DNA of 64,000 nucleotides from Undaria pinnatifida (taxonomy: Eukaryota > Sar > Phaeophyceae > Laminariales > Alariaceae): contig JABAKD010000004.1 in assembly GCA_012845835.1 (NCBI GenBank), positions 4,186,265 to 4,250,264 on the forward strand, in the 5' to 3' direction. Under the pieces are notes generated by a model. The model was not told the origin of the DNA. It made no database searches and was given only the letters and a program-made list of their open reading frames with translations. The position numbers and the translations under genes were made by a program. Below are positions 45,801-57,800 of this stretch, in pieces. How positions within the stretch are numbered: the first letter of the stretch is position 1; every line of letters begins with the position of its first letter.

Positions 45801-48800
45801 ACGCTAACCTTTCGCTTTCTTACTATTCTTTTACTCGTGTCTTGTACCCGCCAAACTTCTCTACAAATAGTACCACTGCTGGGTACTCATCAAACTCCAT
45901 ATTTTGTCGACTACGTTATCCCATCTTATTCCAGCTCACCCTTTTGTTCTTTTCTCCATGCAACCCTATCAACTATGGCGGGCAACCTCTTTTCTGGCAT
46001 ATTCCTTCCTTTACATTGCCATTTCAACCTTATCACGTCATATTTATTGTAATTGGGTACATTCGTAGTTCTGCTCTTAATACTGCATTACTCGTCGTAC
46101 TTGAGCATCCTAGTATATTTTCAGCTGCTGTCATCTGCAGTGTTTCCAGTTGGTGTACGAACTTCGCGTTCCCTTCACATACTTCTCCTGCATACTCTAT
46201 TTAGCTTTGGTACAATCACACTCATCATAATACGTATTTTAATCCTAGTGTCAAGGTGCGAGTCTGTAAGGATCGCATCCATCTTGCCTACTTGTAATAT
46301 ACGCTTTCCTACTACTTTCGCTATGTGTGCATCCCAAGAGCAGTCCTTTGAGATCTCTACGTCAAGGTACGTATACTGGTCTACAATCGGTAGGTCATCT
46401 TCTCCCCACTTCTATTTGAAATTTACCGGATCCACCTTATCTTTGTTACATACAACTACTGCGCGCTTTTTTACGTTCGGTGTCACTCTCCATTTCCTAG
46501 TGTACTCTAGTGCCTCTTCTATCTGTTTCTGCGATCCTTCGGGTGTTTCTCATATCCCCACGACCTCATCCGAAACATCAACCCCGACATCGTATCTTTC
46601 CCCATCGTGACTCCTTGCTTTGCTGCTTCGGCTGCTACTATCATGGAGGGGAGGGGGGGGTGCGTACTCATTTGTTGCTTGCCTTAGTCATATGACTAGG
46701 CATCCCTTTCGAGACGGAACACCGAGGGGTGGGGGGGTCTTGGCCGATTTAGGGCGGTAGAGCGTCTCAGAATATTGGCAAGACAAAACGTTGACCCTCT
46801 CCTGGCTGAAACGACTTTTGTTTGCAACTCGTATGTGTTGTAAAGAGGTTTGAGGCATTAGTCTACGAGGTTGGAGGGCATCAGTGAGCCACTGGACTAC
46901 AGATAAAAGGTCCACTGATTCCCTCCCCATCGTGAGCCTTGTAGCCCCCCCCCTCTGGAAAAGCAATCAACGCGGGAGTGGAGGCGAACGTAGGTGCGTC
47001 AGAAAGGGAAGACCGGGGTTCAGACAGATCACAGAGAGAGTTCACAAGAGAAGAAGTAAATAAGTGTGTACTATAGCTAAACTCAAGAATAGAAAGGCAG
47101 CAGGGGCTGAAAAAATAGTGAATGAATTTATGAAGTACGGGGGAGAAGGTATTATTACCATGATGGTTATGTTGTATTATTGGATATGGAAAAACGAGTA
47201 CGCGCCTAAGAGGTGGAGAGATGGAGTAGTAGTAAACTTATTCAAGAAAGGAGATTAGGCTGACCCGGGGAACTACCGAGGGATAATGCTGTTAAGCACC
47301 GTAGGCAAAGCATTCTGTAAGATTTTGAACGATAGAATGGGAACAATGCTGGAGAAGAACGAAAAAATAAGCGAAGGGCAAGCAGGATTTAGGCCAAACC
47401 GTAGTTGCGTAACATGTGTACACATTAGGCAAGATAATTCAAAGTAGGAAAGACGCCGGGCGAACGACGTACTGTTTCTTCCTAGATGTACAGAAGGCCT
47501 ATGACACAGTATTGCCGGTCGCCCCGGTGGCGTATCAGGTTGTCCTCGAGCCTGGTATAGGTCAGTTTCGTGAGTTCGAGCCCCGCCGAGTGCATACTCG
47601 TATAAATTCGTTGGGACTTTTTCTTGTGCACAAATTGACTTGCGGAAAGCGCGAGAGCGTGAGTTAGCAACACTCGATGAAAAATCGACGAGCACTGGGA
47701 TTGCTGAACCCTATGCGCGATAAAAATTGAAGGCAAGAATCGGGGGGGAGAAGGGACGACACCTGTGACCACACGGCTTGTCCAGAAGCTGGAAAGTGAA
47801 AGTGTGCGAAAAAAAAAAAAAAAAAAATGGAGGAATGGTTTGTGGAAAATTATGTGGGAAATTGGATCAGAGAAAAGATGTGGAGAATGATGGTGACGGA
47901 ATGTGCGAGAAGTGCTGTGATGCTGGACGGAGAAATATCCAAATATGTTGGTGTTTTAGAAGGAGTTGCACAGGGATGTATACTATCACCCAACCTATTC
48001 AAGGTATATATTAATGACATGATAGTAGCAATCGAAGCAGCAAAGCAAGGAGTCACGATGGGGGAACATACGGTGTCGGGGTTGATGTTTGCGGATGATT
48101 TCGTGGGGATATCAGAAACACCCGAAGGATTGCAGAAACAGATAGAGAAAGCACTAGAGTGTGCTAGGAAATGGAGAGTGGCAGTGAACATGAAAAAGTG
48201 CGCAGTAGTTGTATGTAACGAAGATAAGGTGAATCCGGTAAATTTCAAATGGAAGTGAGGAGAAGATGAACTACCGATCGTAGACCAGTATACGTGCCTT
48301 GACGTAGAAATCTCAAGAGGACTGCTCATGGGATGCACACATAGCGAAAGTAGTAGGAAAGGGTAAATCACGAGTAGGCAAGATGGATGTGATCCTAACA
48401 GACCCGCACCTTGACACCAGGATTAAAATATGTATTCTGATTAATGTGATGATACCAAAGCAAGAGTATGCAGGAGAAGTATGGGAAGGGAACGCGAAGT
48501 TCGTAAAACAATTGGAAACAGTGCAGATGACAGCAGCTAAAAATATACTAGGATGCTCAAGTACAACGAGTAATACAGTATTAAGAGCAGGAACAGGAAT
48601 GTACCCACTTAAAACAAATAGAGACGTGACAAAGTTGAAAATGCAATATATAAGTAAATAATAACAGGTATGCCAGAAAAGAGGTTGCCAGCCATAGTTG
48701 ATAGGGCTGTATGGGAGAATTACAAAAGGGCGAGCTGGAATATGATGGGATAACGTAGTCGAGAAAATATGGAAGGGTTTAGGGGGAGACCAAGGAGAGG

Positions 48801-51800
48801 TACTGTCTATAGAAAAGTTTGGCGGGTACAAGACAGAAGTAAAATAAATAATATAGGAGAGGGGAAGGCTAGCGCTAAGAAATAATGTGAAAGAGGAAAA
48901 GCACTTGAAGCTACACGGGGGGTTGAGGGAAGATGTTGAAATGAAAAAGTTATCTGAACGGCCCATTGTACTACGCGAAAAAGCTGAAACTGCGTTTTCG
49001 TGTACGGGACCTGGACCTACCAGAAAGAATAAATAGGTATACCAGTAGTCGGGAGGAGGAAGACGTGACTACAAATATGTGTCCGTGTGGGACAACAATA
49101 GACACTAGGACCCACATAGTAGGAGAATGTGAAATATACAAGGAGGAACGGGATGCGTTAGAGGAGGAGATGATGAAATTGGACGGACGTGACATGGAAG
49201 AGTTTGGTAAACTAGAGAATAGCGAGAAAACGATAGCTATTCTAGGAGATAGTTGGTGGCCGCAGACGGCGAAACGGGACGGGATAGGATAAGCAAACAG
49301 TTTCTATGTAATATATGGAAGAAGCGTAATGAGCGCCCAAATGTTGGACGTGTCTCTATTAGGAGTAGGAACGGTGCTCCGTCTCGAAAGGGATGCGTGG
49401 TCAATGGTCCAATGATTAAGGCAAGCAACCCCCCCCCCCCCCTCTGGAAAGGCAGGATGCAGTTTGACCGGACATACGGGCTGGCGTGTCAAGCCCACAC
49501 ATAAACTGCGCCTTAATGAGGAACTATGTTACCATCATTGCTCAACAATACGAGAACTATAGCAAATCTGACGACGGATTCATAATCCCCACCCAAAAAT
49601 CACCATGACGTGCACCTTTTAGGTCATTCTGACATATTTTTTAACCCGGGGAATTTTCAGCTCATGCCCGCTTTTGTTCGTTCGACTGAATTTCCCTCAG
49701 AGATTTAGCTGAGCGGTTGAAAGACGGCACCAAATATTACTTCAAAAAACAAAACGGCAAAACGGCAAGCTCACACCCCAGGTAGATTGCAATGTTGGTT
49801 TCCATTCCTTAACCGGGGATGCTTCATCATCACCCCCCTCCCCCCAAAAAAATGCAGTGGCATGCTGCGGATGGCGGACGGGCGCCTGTTGTGAGTAGCC
49901 TCTCGAGCTCGTATCATAGCCGCAAAAGGCAGATACCAGCCTAGCTACTCGTATGTGACCTGGCAATATTGGTGAGTACACACGTACGCAGCAGGTAGGT
50001 TGTTTTAAGTAGGTGGTACCAGTTCTTGTAAGAGAGGAGCCTTCTCTCATGGAGTATGAGCGACTATGTCCACTACACTGACTGCTGCTGTGTGCTTTTT
50101 AGAATCAGAACGCACCAAGTTGTGGTTTTTTATCGTCGGTCGATTCAAAATCGTCTCCTCGAGGACACGAATTTACTTTCGTAGCGCAGCTGAAGGGCGG
50201 CCACAACACACGCGATAGTGGCAAAGATATATGGGTTATATTCCACTTGGTTGTCGATGAAAGGGTGCTGTGTCGCAGCTGTGCCATGAACAAAGTAGAC
50301 TGGCTATACCCATCGTGTCTCCTGTGTTCCCGTCGTAGCCCACAGCAGTCTAAAACCCAGATATAGTCATACAATACTTGTGAGGTATCGACCAAATAAG
50401 AATTGATGTCGTTTTGGTTTGATCACAGCTGGACTCCAAGTTTACCAAACCACCAGATTTTGATCGCTTGTAAAATCTCGAAGGAATTATTTTCCAAACC
50501 AAAGCCCCTGTAAGATGTCGTTCCGATCAGAAATGATTATATGAGCACAAATACCCCGAAACATCCCAAATACGTGGTATTAATAGTTGGTTTCCTTGGT
50601 ATGCGGTGTGATTAATCATCAAATACGTGGTATTAATAGTTGGTTTCCTTGGTGGTATGCGGTGTGATTAATCATGTGCTTGACATTTTTAAGACCGACT
50701 TCGGCCATTTCTCAGAATAAAACCATCGCGGTCTTAAAGCGAGATGAGACAGAAAACGGAGATAGTACCATCTAAGTTGGCTTGTCACGGGGTGGTATTA
50801 AAGTCTGCACCCCACTGTACAAAAACATTATCACACGAGGGCTGTTTCGTAGCCTCAATCACGACGTGCAGTCGATCGTTGGCGCGTCTCTCCGCGGCCA
50901 GACTGCAATGCCGAAGAAGCAAAGCTAATAACCCGACTTCTGTGCTACTAAGCACTGCTGCTGTAGACAACACGTATTGTATATACCCAAGATTGTACCA
51001 GTATCACAATGCGACTACTGCTAGACCATTCAGACACACATGTTACCGTGCAGTAGAGATGGCCTGGTAAAACCAACAGCAGCACTCAAAACCCGGGAGA
51101 TCTCGGTGTCGCTCTCCCGTTAGAGCGCAAGCCGGAGCCCGAAAAATCTGAACTCGCTAAAAAAAGAACGTGCAAATAGGCTAGGGCCGGAAAGACATGA
51201 GAATAAAAGAGGTGTTGTTCCACATCTCGAATACCTGTATATCAACACTAGACAAAAGCTTCCTCAGTAGGGGTGTTGTTCCAGATCTCGAATACCTGTA
51301 AATCAACCCAGACCGAAGCTTCCTCATAATTATTTGTGGCGAGCTCGTCGCGCAACAACAACAGCTCGAACTAATATCTCCTCCAGCATCGAGAAGAACC
51401 GAAACGTCTCTGCAAGATCCACCCAAACGAGCTCACTTCGAGATCGCCGAGCGCGGCGGCGGCGCATGATCTCTAGACCACGCACGAGGGAACAGGTCCG
51501 GCGAAGGTCGAGAAACTCGACCGCGGAGAGAGCTGTCGGGAGCGTGATTTGTCCCCTCGCGATTGAATTTGAACGAATGCCAGCCTAGGGGCAAGAGGAA
51601 CTACAATTTCACATTTCCGGTGTGCCCTTGTCTCTCTCGAAGGATTATAGATGCATATGTATGCCTAGAAAATCAAGCGGGTATTAAATTCACCCGGAAA
51701 AATCGGAGAATGGGTCGAAGATACGGCGCGTCACAAACCCACTGCCATACCTCACGTATAGATCTCACGACAAAACGGCTTAAAATATGTCAAATGAGAA

Positions 51801-54800
51801 GAAAATAAGAACATTTAACACCAACTACTGTACGTCGTTCTGTCTAGCGGTTGTGGTGTGCGTGGAGATTTTCCGTGCTACCAATGATGGTCACGGGCCT
51901 TGTACCAGAAGCGGACGCCGACGGGGAAAATAGTCCTGCCGACGACGCCACGTGTTGAGATATACAAGTTACGGAGCCAGATTTTGATCAGGCAGTCCAG
52001 GACAGACCGTGCTACAAACTGTTATGAGGTTGCCTATGGTTGTGTTGATCTTGACTCGCCATAATGTCGCCTGACAAGAAAGGCAAGTGGTTCCTCTTTC
52101 CAAAGGAATAGTAATTCCTCAACATCGACTAATGGGATATCAAGATACCATAACACTGGCCGCCAGATGGACAGCAGGGATTTAGATTTCTAGTTGAATT
52201 CAACAAACACCTCAACAATTGCACAATCATTATTTTAGTTCTTGTACGTAACTCAATTGTAACACCAACAAGCAGCAGTTTATTTGCCCTTACAGTCAGC
52301 GACGATGACAATGAACACAAGTACCAATGTCTTCCCTCTGGCCGTTACTGTGGCCGTTAAACTTCGCGTGTTGGGCTGTGCAGACTTTCAACGTTGCGCC
52401 TGCTGCCGGGCCTTTCAAACAGTTTTTTGTCACTACTTTCTGAACAAGTTGCATGAAAAACGTCAGTCATGTACGTCATCACATTTTTGAACCCCAGCCA
52501 TGATTTGTTTATTTTTATTGCAAATGCAGGTGGTGAGGATTGGGCTCTGGTTTTTCTCCTTTCAACTGGACGACCTCCTGCCCCGTACCAAACCCCTGAT
52601 CGCACGCACCCTCACGCTAAGCTCCGTGTTATCCGTATTCTTTCTGCCTCCCGACAATTCCTTCCATACCTCTGTCTCTCCACTTCAACCAACTGAGCCC
52701 CCCCAGCTTTCTGGCCGTCTTCCTCATCCTCTCTTTCCCATCTTACCACGGAAGGGACTTTTGCTTTTTTCGCGGCTGTAAGTTTATATTGTAAAATTTC
52801 TACATACAGCAGTAACTGCTGGTGCACAAAAATACGTCACACTAGTTACGTCAGTGCCTGTACTCGTGCTTTATTTGCTACTAGGTAATGATTTTGTACT
52901 CAGTCGAGCAGAGTTGGTTGTTGTGGACTCCGGCATAGCCTGACTCCGCCGACTCCAGCGGTTCTTCGCCCGGGAGAATCTCCTCGGAGGATTAACGACG
53001 CCCGTGGCTCTATGTGATTCTCCACCTGTATCTGCATCGGGTGCTTGTGCTGTGCCTATACCTTGTGTGGTGCGCGTACGTTGTTGGGCATGGCCGGTCA
53101 CCCTTTGGTGTATTTTCCTATCGTAAAATATCTGGAAATAATTTAATTTTGAAAAGTGTAACTGTGGCAAACGCCGCACAGAGAAATTTCAGTTTGTGCG
53201 CAAACTACCACCGACATTCGTGTTTGTTTCGTTTAAAATCTATCAAAATCGCAAACACTGAGGTGCTGTTCCTGTAGCCTGCTGTGAGTTTGTTTTTTGC
53301 TGGAATTTTCCAGCTATATTTTTCATGTATGTTTTTGCGCCGGGTAGATTGTTTTTTGTGCTGGGTACGTACAGCGCAGCAGTATACCATGTTAAATAGT
53401 GGACTGCTGCACTGCCTAAGTAGTGACAGCAGTAGTAGCAGAATGCTGTACTGCTATACGCATCAAACCAGAAAGCGGTTTTCTGATTGCATGCTGCACC
53501 CGAATGCTTACGTCGGCTACATTAAAGTCGCCGCCGCTGTGGTAAAGTTATTGTGTGTACCAGGTGGACTGAAACATCACAACATTCATCCCTATACCTT
53601 TATTTCGACAAACCCGAACCGTTTACATTGCAGCATAGCTCCATGCACCACCGTAAGGGTGCGGGCAAACGAACGGGGGTGCAAAATCAGCAGCCTTGCG
53701 TCACCCTTCGTCCGAAGGGAAACCTTGTAAAACAATACGAGATCGTGTGGGTAATACACTCAGATACATCGGCTAATCGTACGTTAGTCCCATGTGCGCG
53801 CTGTGCGCCATTCCATCCCATGTCAACTCCATGACAACATTTGCACAATCATTACTCTGTCTTTTTTGTGTATTACTCAGTTGGGGCACCAACTGGCAGC
53901 ACTTTATTTACCGCAACCGGCGGCGATGGCAAAATAACAATAATCGTGTGCATATTGCATTCAGATAAATTGGCCACTCGTACATCAGCCTCACGTGTGC
54001 GCTGCGCGCCACTCCACGCCATGTCCATTCAAAGTTATTCAAGTACGTGTGTGTACAGCAGCAGATGCTGTTCACACTCTTTTTTTTCTACAGCTCACCA
54101 AGTGTAGCTGTAACCTACGGGCACCAGTTCCAACCCTCGGGGTCGTCATATCAGCGGGCTCCAGTTCCTAGTGCGGGTAATACTGCTGAGTTTGCTATCT
54201 ATATGTGCAAGCGTGGTTGTGTGTACCTACGGGTTGTAGTTAACATAAACTAGAGTAATCCATGATTCAACCAATACACGTCCATTTCGCGAAAGCGTTA
54301 CTCTTCTTGTTGGCGTGCAGCATCGACGAGCACAATATCTTGCCGTGACCCCGCACGCATTGCGCATTAAGGACATTGGTTCATTGCTTTTAACTTCTTG
54401 TTATATCCAGGGTTACATCAATAGTTAGCTTCATTGTACACACCCAATAGCGAGGCGCTAAGCATTATCGGATGTAGCGTTCGTTACAACGCGCACCTCT
54501 TAGTCCTGCCGTCAAGACTAAATTCCTGCCAACTACACGGCGAATGCCACCCTCTGAAAACGAGAGGAGGGGGGGGCGGGTCAGATGGCGGGCACTTGAT
54601 TCTCCTGAGACTATCACTGACCCTGCTTGACGAACCTCCGGTCGTCCTCGCTTATGTGTACATATCACATCTGACTTACAGGAGGCATACCACTGCAGGG
54701 TACACGTTCTTGGCCATCTCTATCGTACAAGAAGAAAATGCGTTGCCCCCAAGTCGTCCTGATAATATCGTGGTCAGCACCTTGCTGCCCCCCCCCCCCC

Positions 54801-57800
54801 GCTTGGAAAAGGAGGCGAGGGGTTGACTGTAGCTCAACCCCGTTATCAACGTCTGCACAACTAAGCCAGCTATCTCACCACTTTCTCAGTCCATCTGTGG
54901 ACAACCTCCCATTTGATTGGCTCGATGTGCAAATGCCACAACAGCAACCCCTCCTCCTATGCTCCCTTTCAAACCTAGCTAGGTATAGGTCCTCTCCCAT
55001 CCACCGTGTTTTCGTACTTGTGCAGTTACGTATATATCTAGTTGGGTGTCCTGTGTCGATTGCTTCTATTTGAGCAATTGCTGCAATCGAGTCAGGCGCA
55101 AGGCCCCCATAAGCTCTTGGTTGAGAGTTGAAGGGATACTATATTCTGCGATCGAGACACCAATAGTGTACGGTTTACTATGGCGTTCTCAGAATTCCCC
55201 ACGGTTGCCAACACCAACGTGCACCAAATGGCACCGTCAGCCCTATTGCAATACCAAACAGAAATGTCTTGTGCTGACTACACGGACTACACGGAGAGTT
55301 CATTTCATTTGCATTTGTACGTACAACGTCAGGCTCTACATGTAACGATGTGTGCAGGAAGCAGGCGTGCTATATTGGGTAATAAGCCCCCGCCCAAAGA
55401 GTCCCCGAGCCAGCATGAAACCACCACAGGTTTCTGAGTCCAAGGAAAATTAACACAATCGCACCAATCCGCTCAAATGCTTAGGTGAGAGCACGTGGGA
55501 CCACCCGTGCGACGAGTACTACCGCAAACTCTACGAGGAGGAAAAGAAGAAGAAATTGACCAAGGACAAGGCGAAACACGACAAGTCCAAACAACAGGTG
55601 ACCAGGTGGCATTAGAGGCAGTTATCCAAAACCAGGCTGTTGCAGTTCATGCTTATCTCGAAGCCTGGTTGACATTCAGGTATTAGAGTTCTTGCCTCGG
55701 TAGAACAGTGTAATTAAAACGATAACAGAGACGAAGTTCATGGCCGCCCTCCACGCAACTGGCAACACTCTTGTAAATTGTCTCGCGTCTGTCTGCGTTC
55801 GTGTTTTGCTCCTTGTTTATATTGCACAGGCGAAGAAAGATGTCAACCAGCTTCTTGGGAGAGATAAGAAAAAAAAAGGCAGACCGGCTCGTAAACCCAC
55901 TATGCATCAGGCTTCTCCAGAATCAGTCCAGGTCGTGCCAACACCAGCGTTGTCGATTTTCGACCGTAAGCCCTTGCCAGGCATTGGCCGGAAATCGCTG
56001 CAAGGTGGCGATAAGGTGGAACGCCAAGCAACGATGTCGCCCCCCCCTCGATCCGAGAATGCAAAGCTCGTTTCTGACAGGCTGCCTTCGCGTACCCAGC
56101 CAAATAACTTGGTGGGGCACAGGCTTTCTCAACATCTGTCGGTTTCAGCGGAAAGCGATGATACCAACCAAATATCCGAGAATGATGCATTCGGAAACCG
56201 TGTGACCACGTTCAACGCCAGCAAAGCTCAACTGCGCGAAGGGGATGATGATACTGTGAAGCATCACATCGAATCAACCACCAGCAGCATACAAGCGGAC
56301 CATGCGAAGGCGTTGAAGGTGAGTATATCATCTGCCTCGTAAACGTCAAACTGTTTGAACTGCTACCGCCGTAGAAGGGTCAGTATCGCGGCCGTTGACC
56401 CATTTGCTTAGCTTCGAAATCTAACGTGGTCGTTGAACTAGTCTATCCGTTTCTGTTCCCGAATGAATGCTGCTACTAGCCATAACCACCCGAAACGTTG
56501 TCCCGGTGACACGGAGTCAGGGGAACCCACGGCACAGATTATGTATCCCTGGAACATAAAACAGAAAGGCAGATGGTAGCTGTTTGTGTTTGCTGTTTCG
56601 TGTCTTGTCGATCTCGTTTGGGTAATCAGTACTTGATTTTGACTTCTATTCTGAGCAAAATTTGGTGCGTGTTCTGTGACAACAACGCCGAGAAGGGATT
56701 TCCACAACCGCTGATTTGGGGGGCTTCTCATTCGGCGTCGTGCATTTGTTTTATTGGCGTTCCACATTCGCTCTGCAGTCGAATTCACCTTGCGACTTTT
56801 CTCTGGAAGGCAAGGCACGCGGTTATGCCCATGGAAGGAAGGATAATGGTATCTGGTATGCTGGTACTGGATGAATGCTCAAAATTAGGCTGCTACAGGA
56901 TGAACACACGAAGTATGAGGGCCACGGATGGTGGGTGATAATAGCAAGCCCGATGAATACACCACGAATGGTCTGAGCAGCTCTAAACGCATGATGTCTT
57001 GGATTGCTGCAGCGTTGTCGCCCCAACAACGCTCAGATTTTGTGGGGCCACGAGGCTTTGCGAGCTGCGGGCTCCGCGCCTGATGCCACCGCCACCTGCT
57101 GGCAACGAAACTTTACCCTTTAGCATGCACTCACTGAACGTAAAATATTCACGACCTGCGCGCTTCTTTGTTTTAGCAGGAGCTGCACGAAAATCATGCG
57201 CGGGAGCTGGACATGCTAGAGCAAGCTCACAACAACACCAAGGGTACGGACTCGGCAGACAAGAGGATAGGGATTGGTGTAGCAGAGTGAAGATAGATGC
57301 CACCTACCGGGGGACACGGTTGTGGATCAACCGTTCGGTACTCCGTGAGAGTCAAAGCGTGTGTTTTGCGCATGTAGGCTTTACGCACAATTTGTTTACA
57401 TCGGAGCAGGAGTACTGGCAATGGTGAACATATAGGCTTCCAGTTAACGATACTTGCTATAGACAACACGTGCACCTGCTCACGCGATGGTTATAGTCAC
57501 AATCTTATCGTACCCTCGCGCCCCAGATGAGCTCGAGGACGACCATCGTAAGCACGTCGCCTCGAGAAAGCGGCAGTGGGCAGCAACTGCAGAGGCCGAG
57601 GCGGAGGCAGCTCGGGTAGCGTTGAAAGGCGAGATTGAGAGGACGCGGGCAAGTCACTCTCATGAGATCAGCAAACTGGAAGCCATTCTAAAAGACGCCA
57701 AGGCACAATCAAAACAAGCCGTAGCTGAGGCCGAAGATGCCAAAGACGCTGCAAAGGCCGAGAGGCACGAGCTAGAGTCCATCTTAACCGGGTTACGGCG

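Larger units (their letters stand above)
28516..55484 (+). other. Giant intron 2 of CEP164-like gene, 26,969 bp
   Basis: GT (28,516) to AG (55,484). It is filled with SINEs, MITEs, satellites, a degraded antisense exonuclease/transposase-like gene, a pogo-like element and two inverted LINE copies, listed separately. The next largest intron of the gene is 1,047 bp, so growth by insertion is concentrated at this one position. Confidence 0.9.

Noticed and set aside
51334-51588. Arg/Ser-rich plus-strand frame resembling an SR-type protein
   Set aside because: It has no splice partners or conserved motif and lies in unremarkable intron sequence. Purine-rich GAG/CGA words explain the composition.
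55740-55829. Extension of CEP164 exon 4 upstream to an ATG at 55,740
   Set aside because: The extension is hydrophobic and lies before a good pyrimidine tract and AG at 55,829. Phase 0 joining from exon 3 uses that acceptor.
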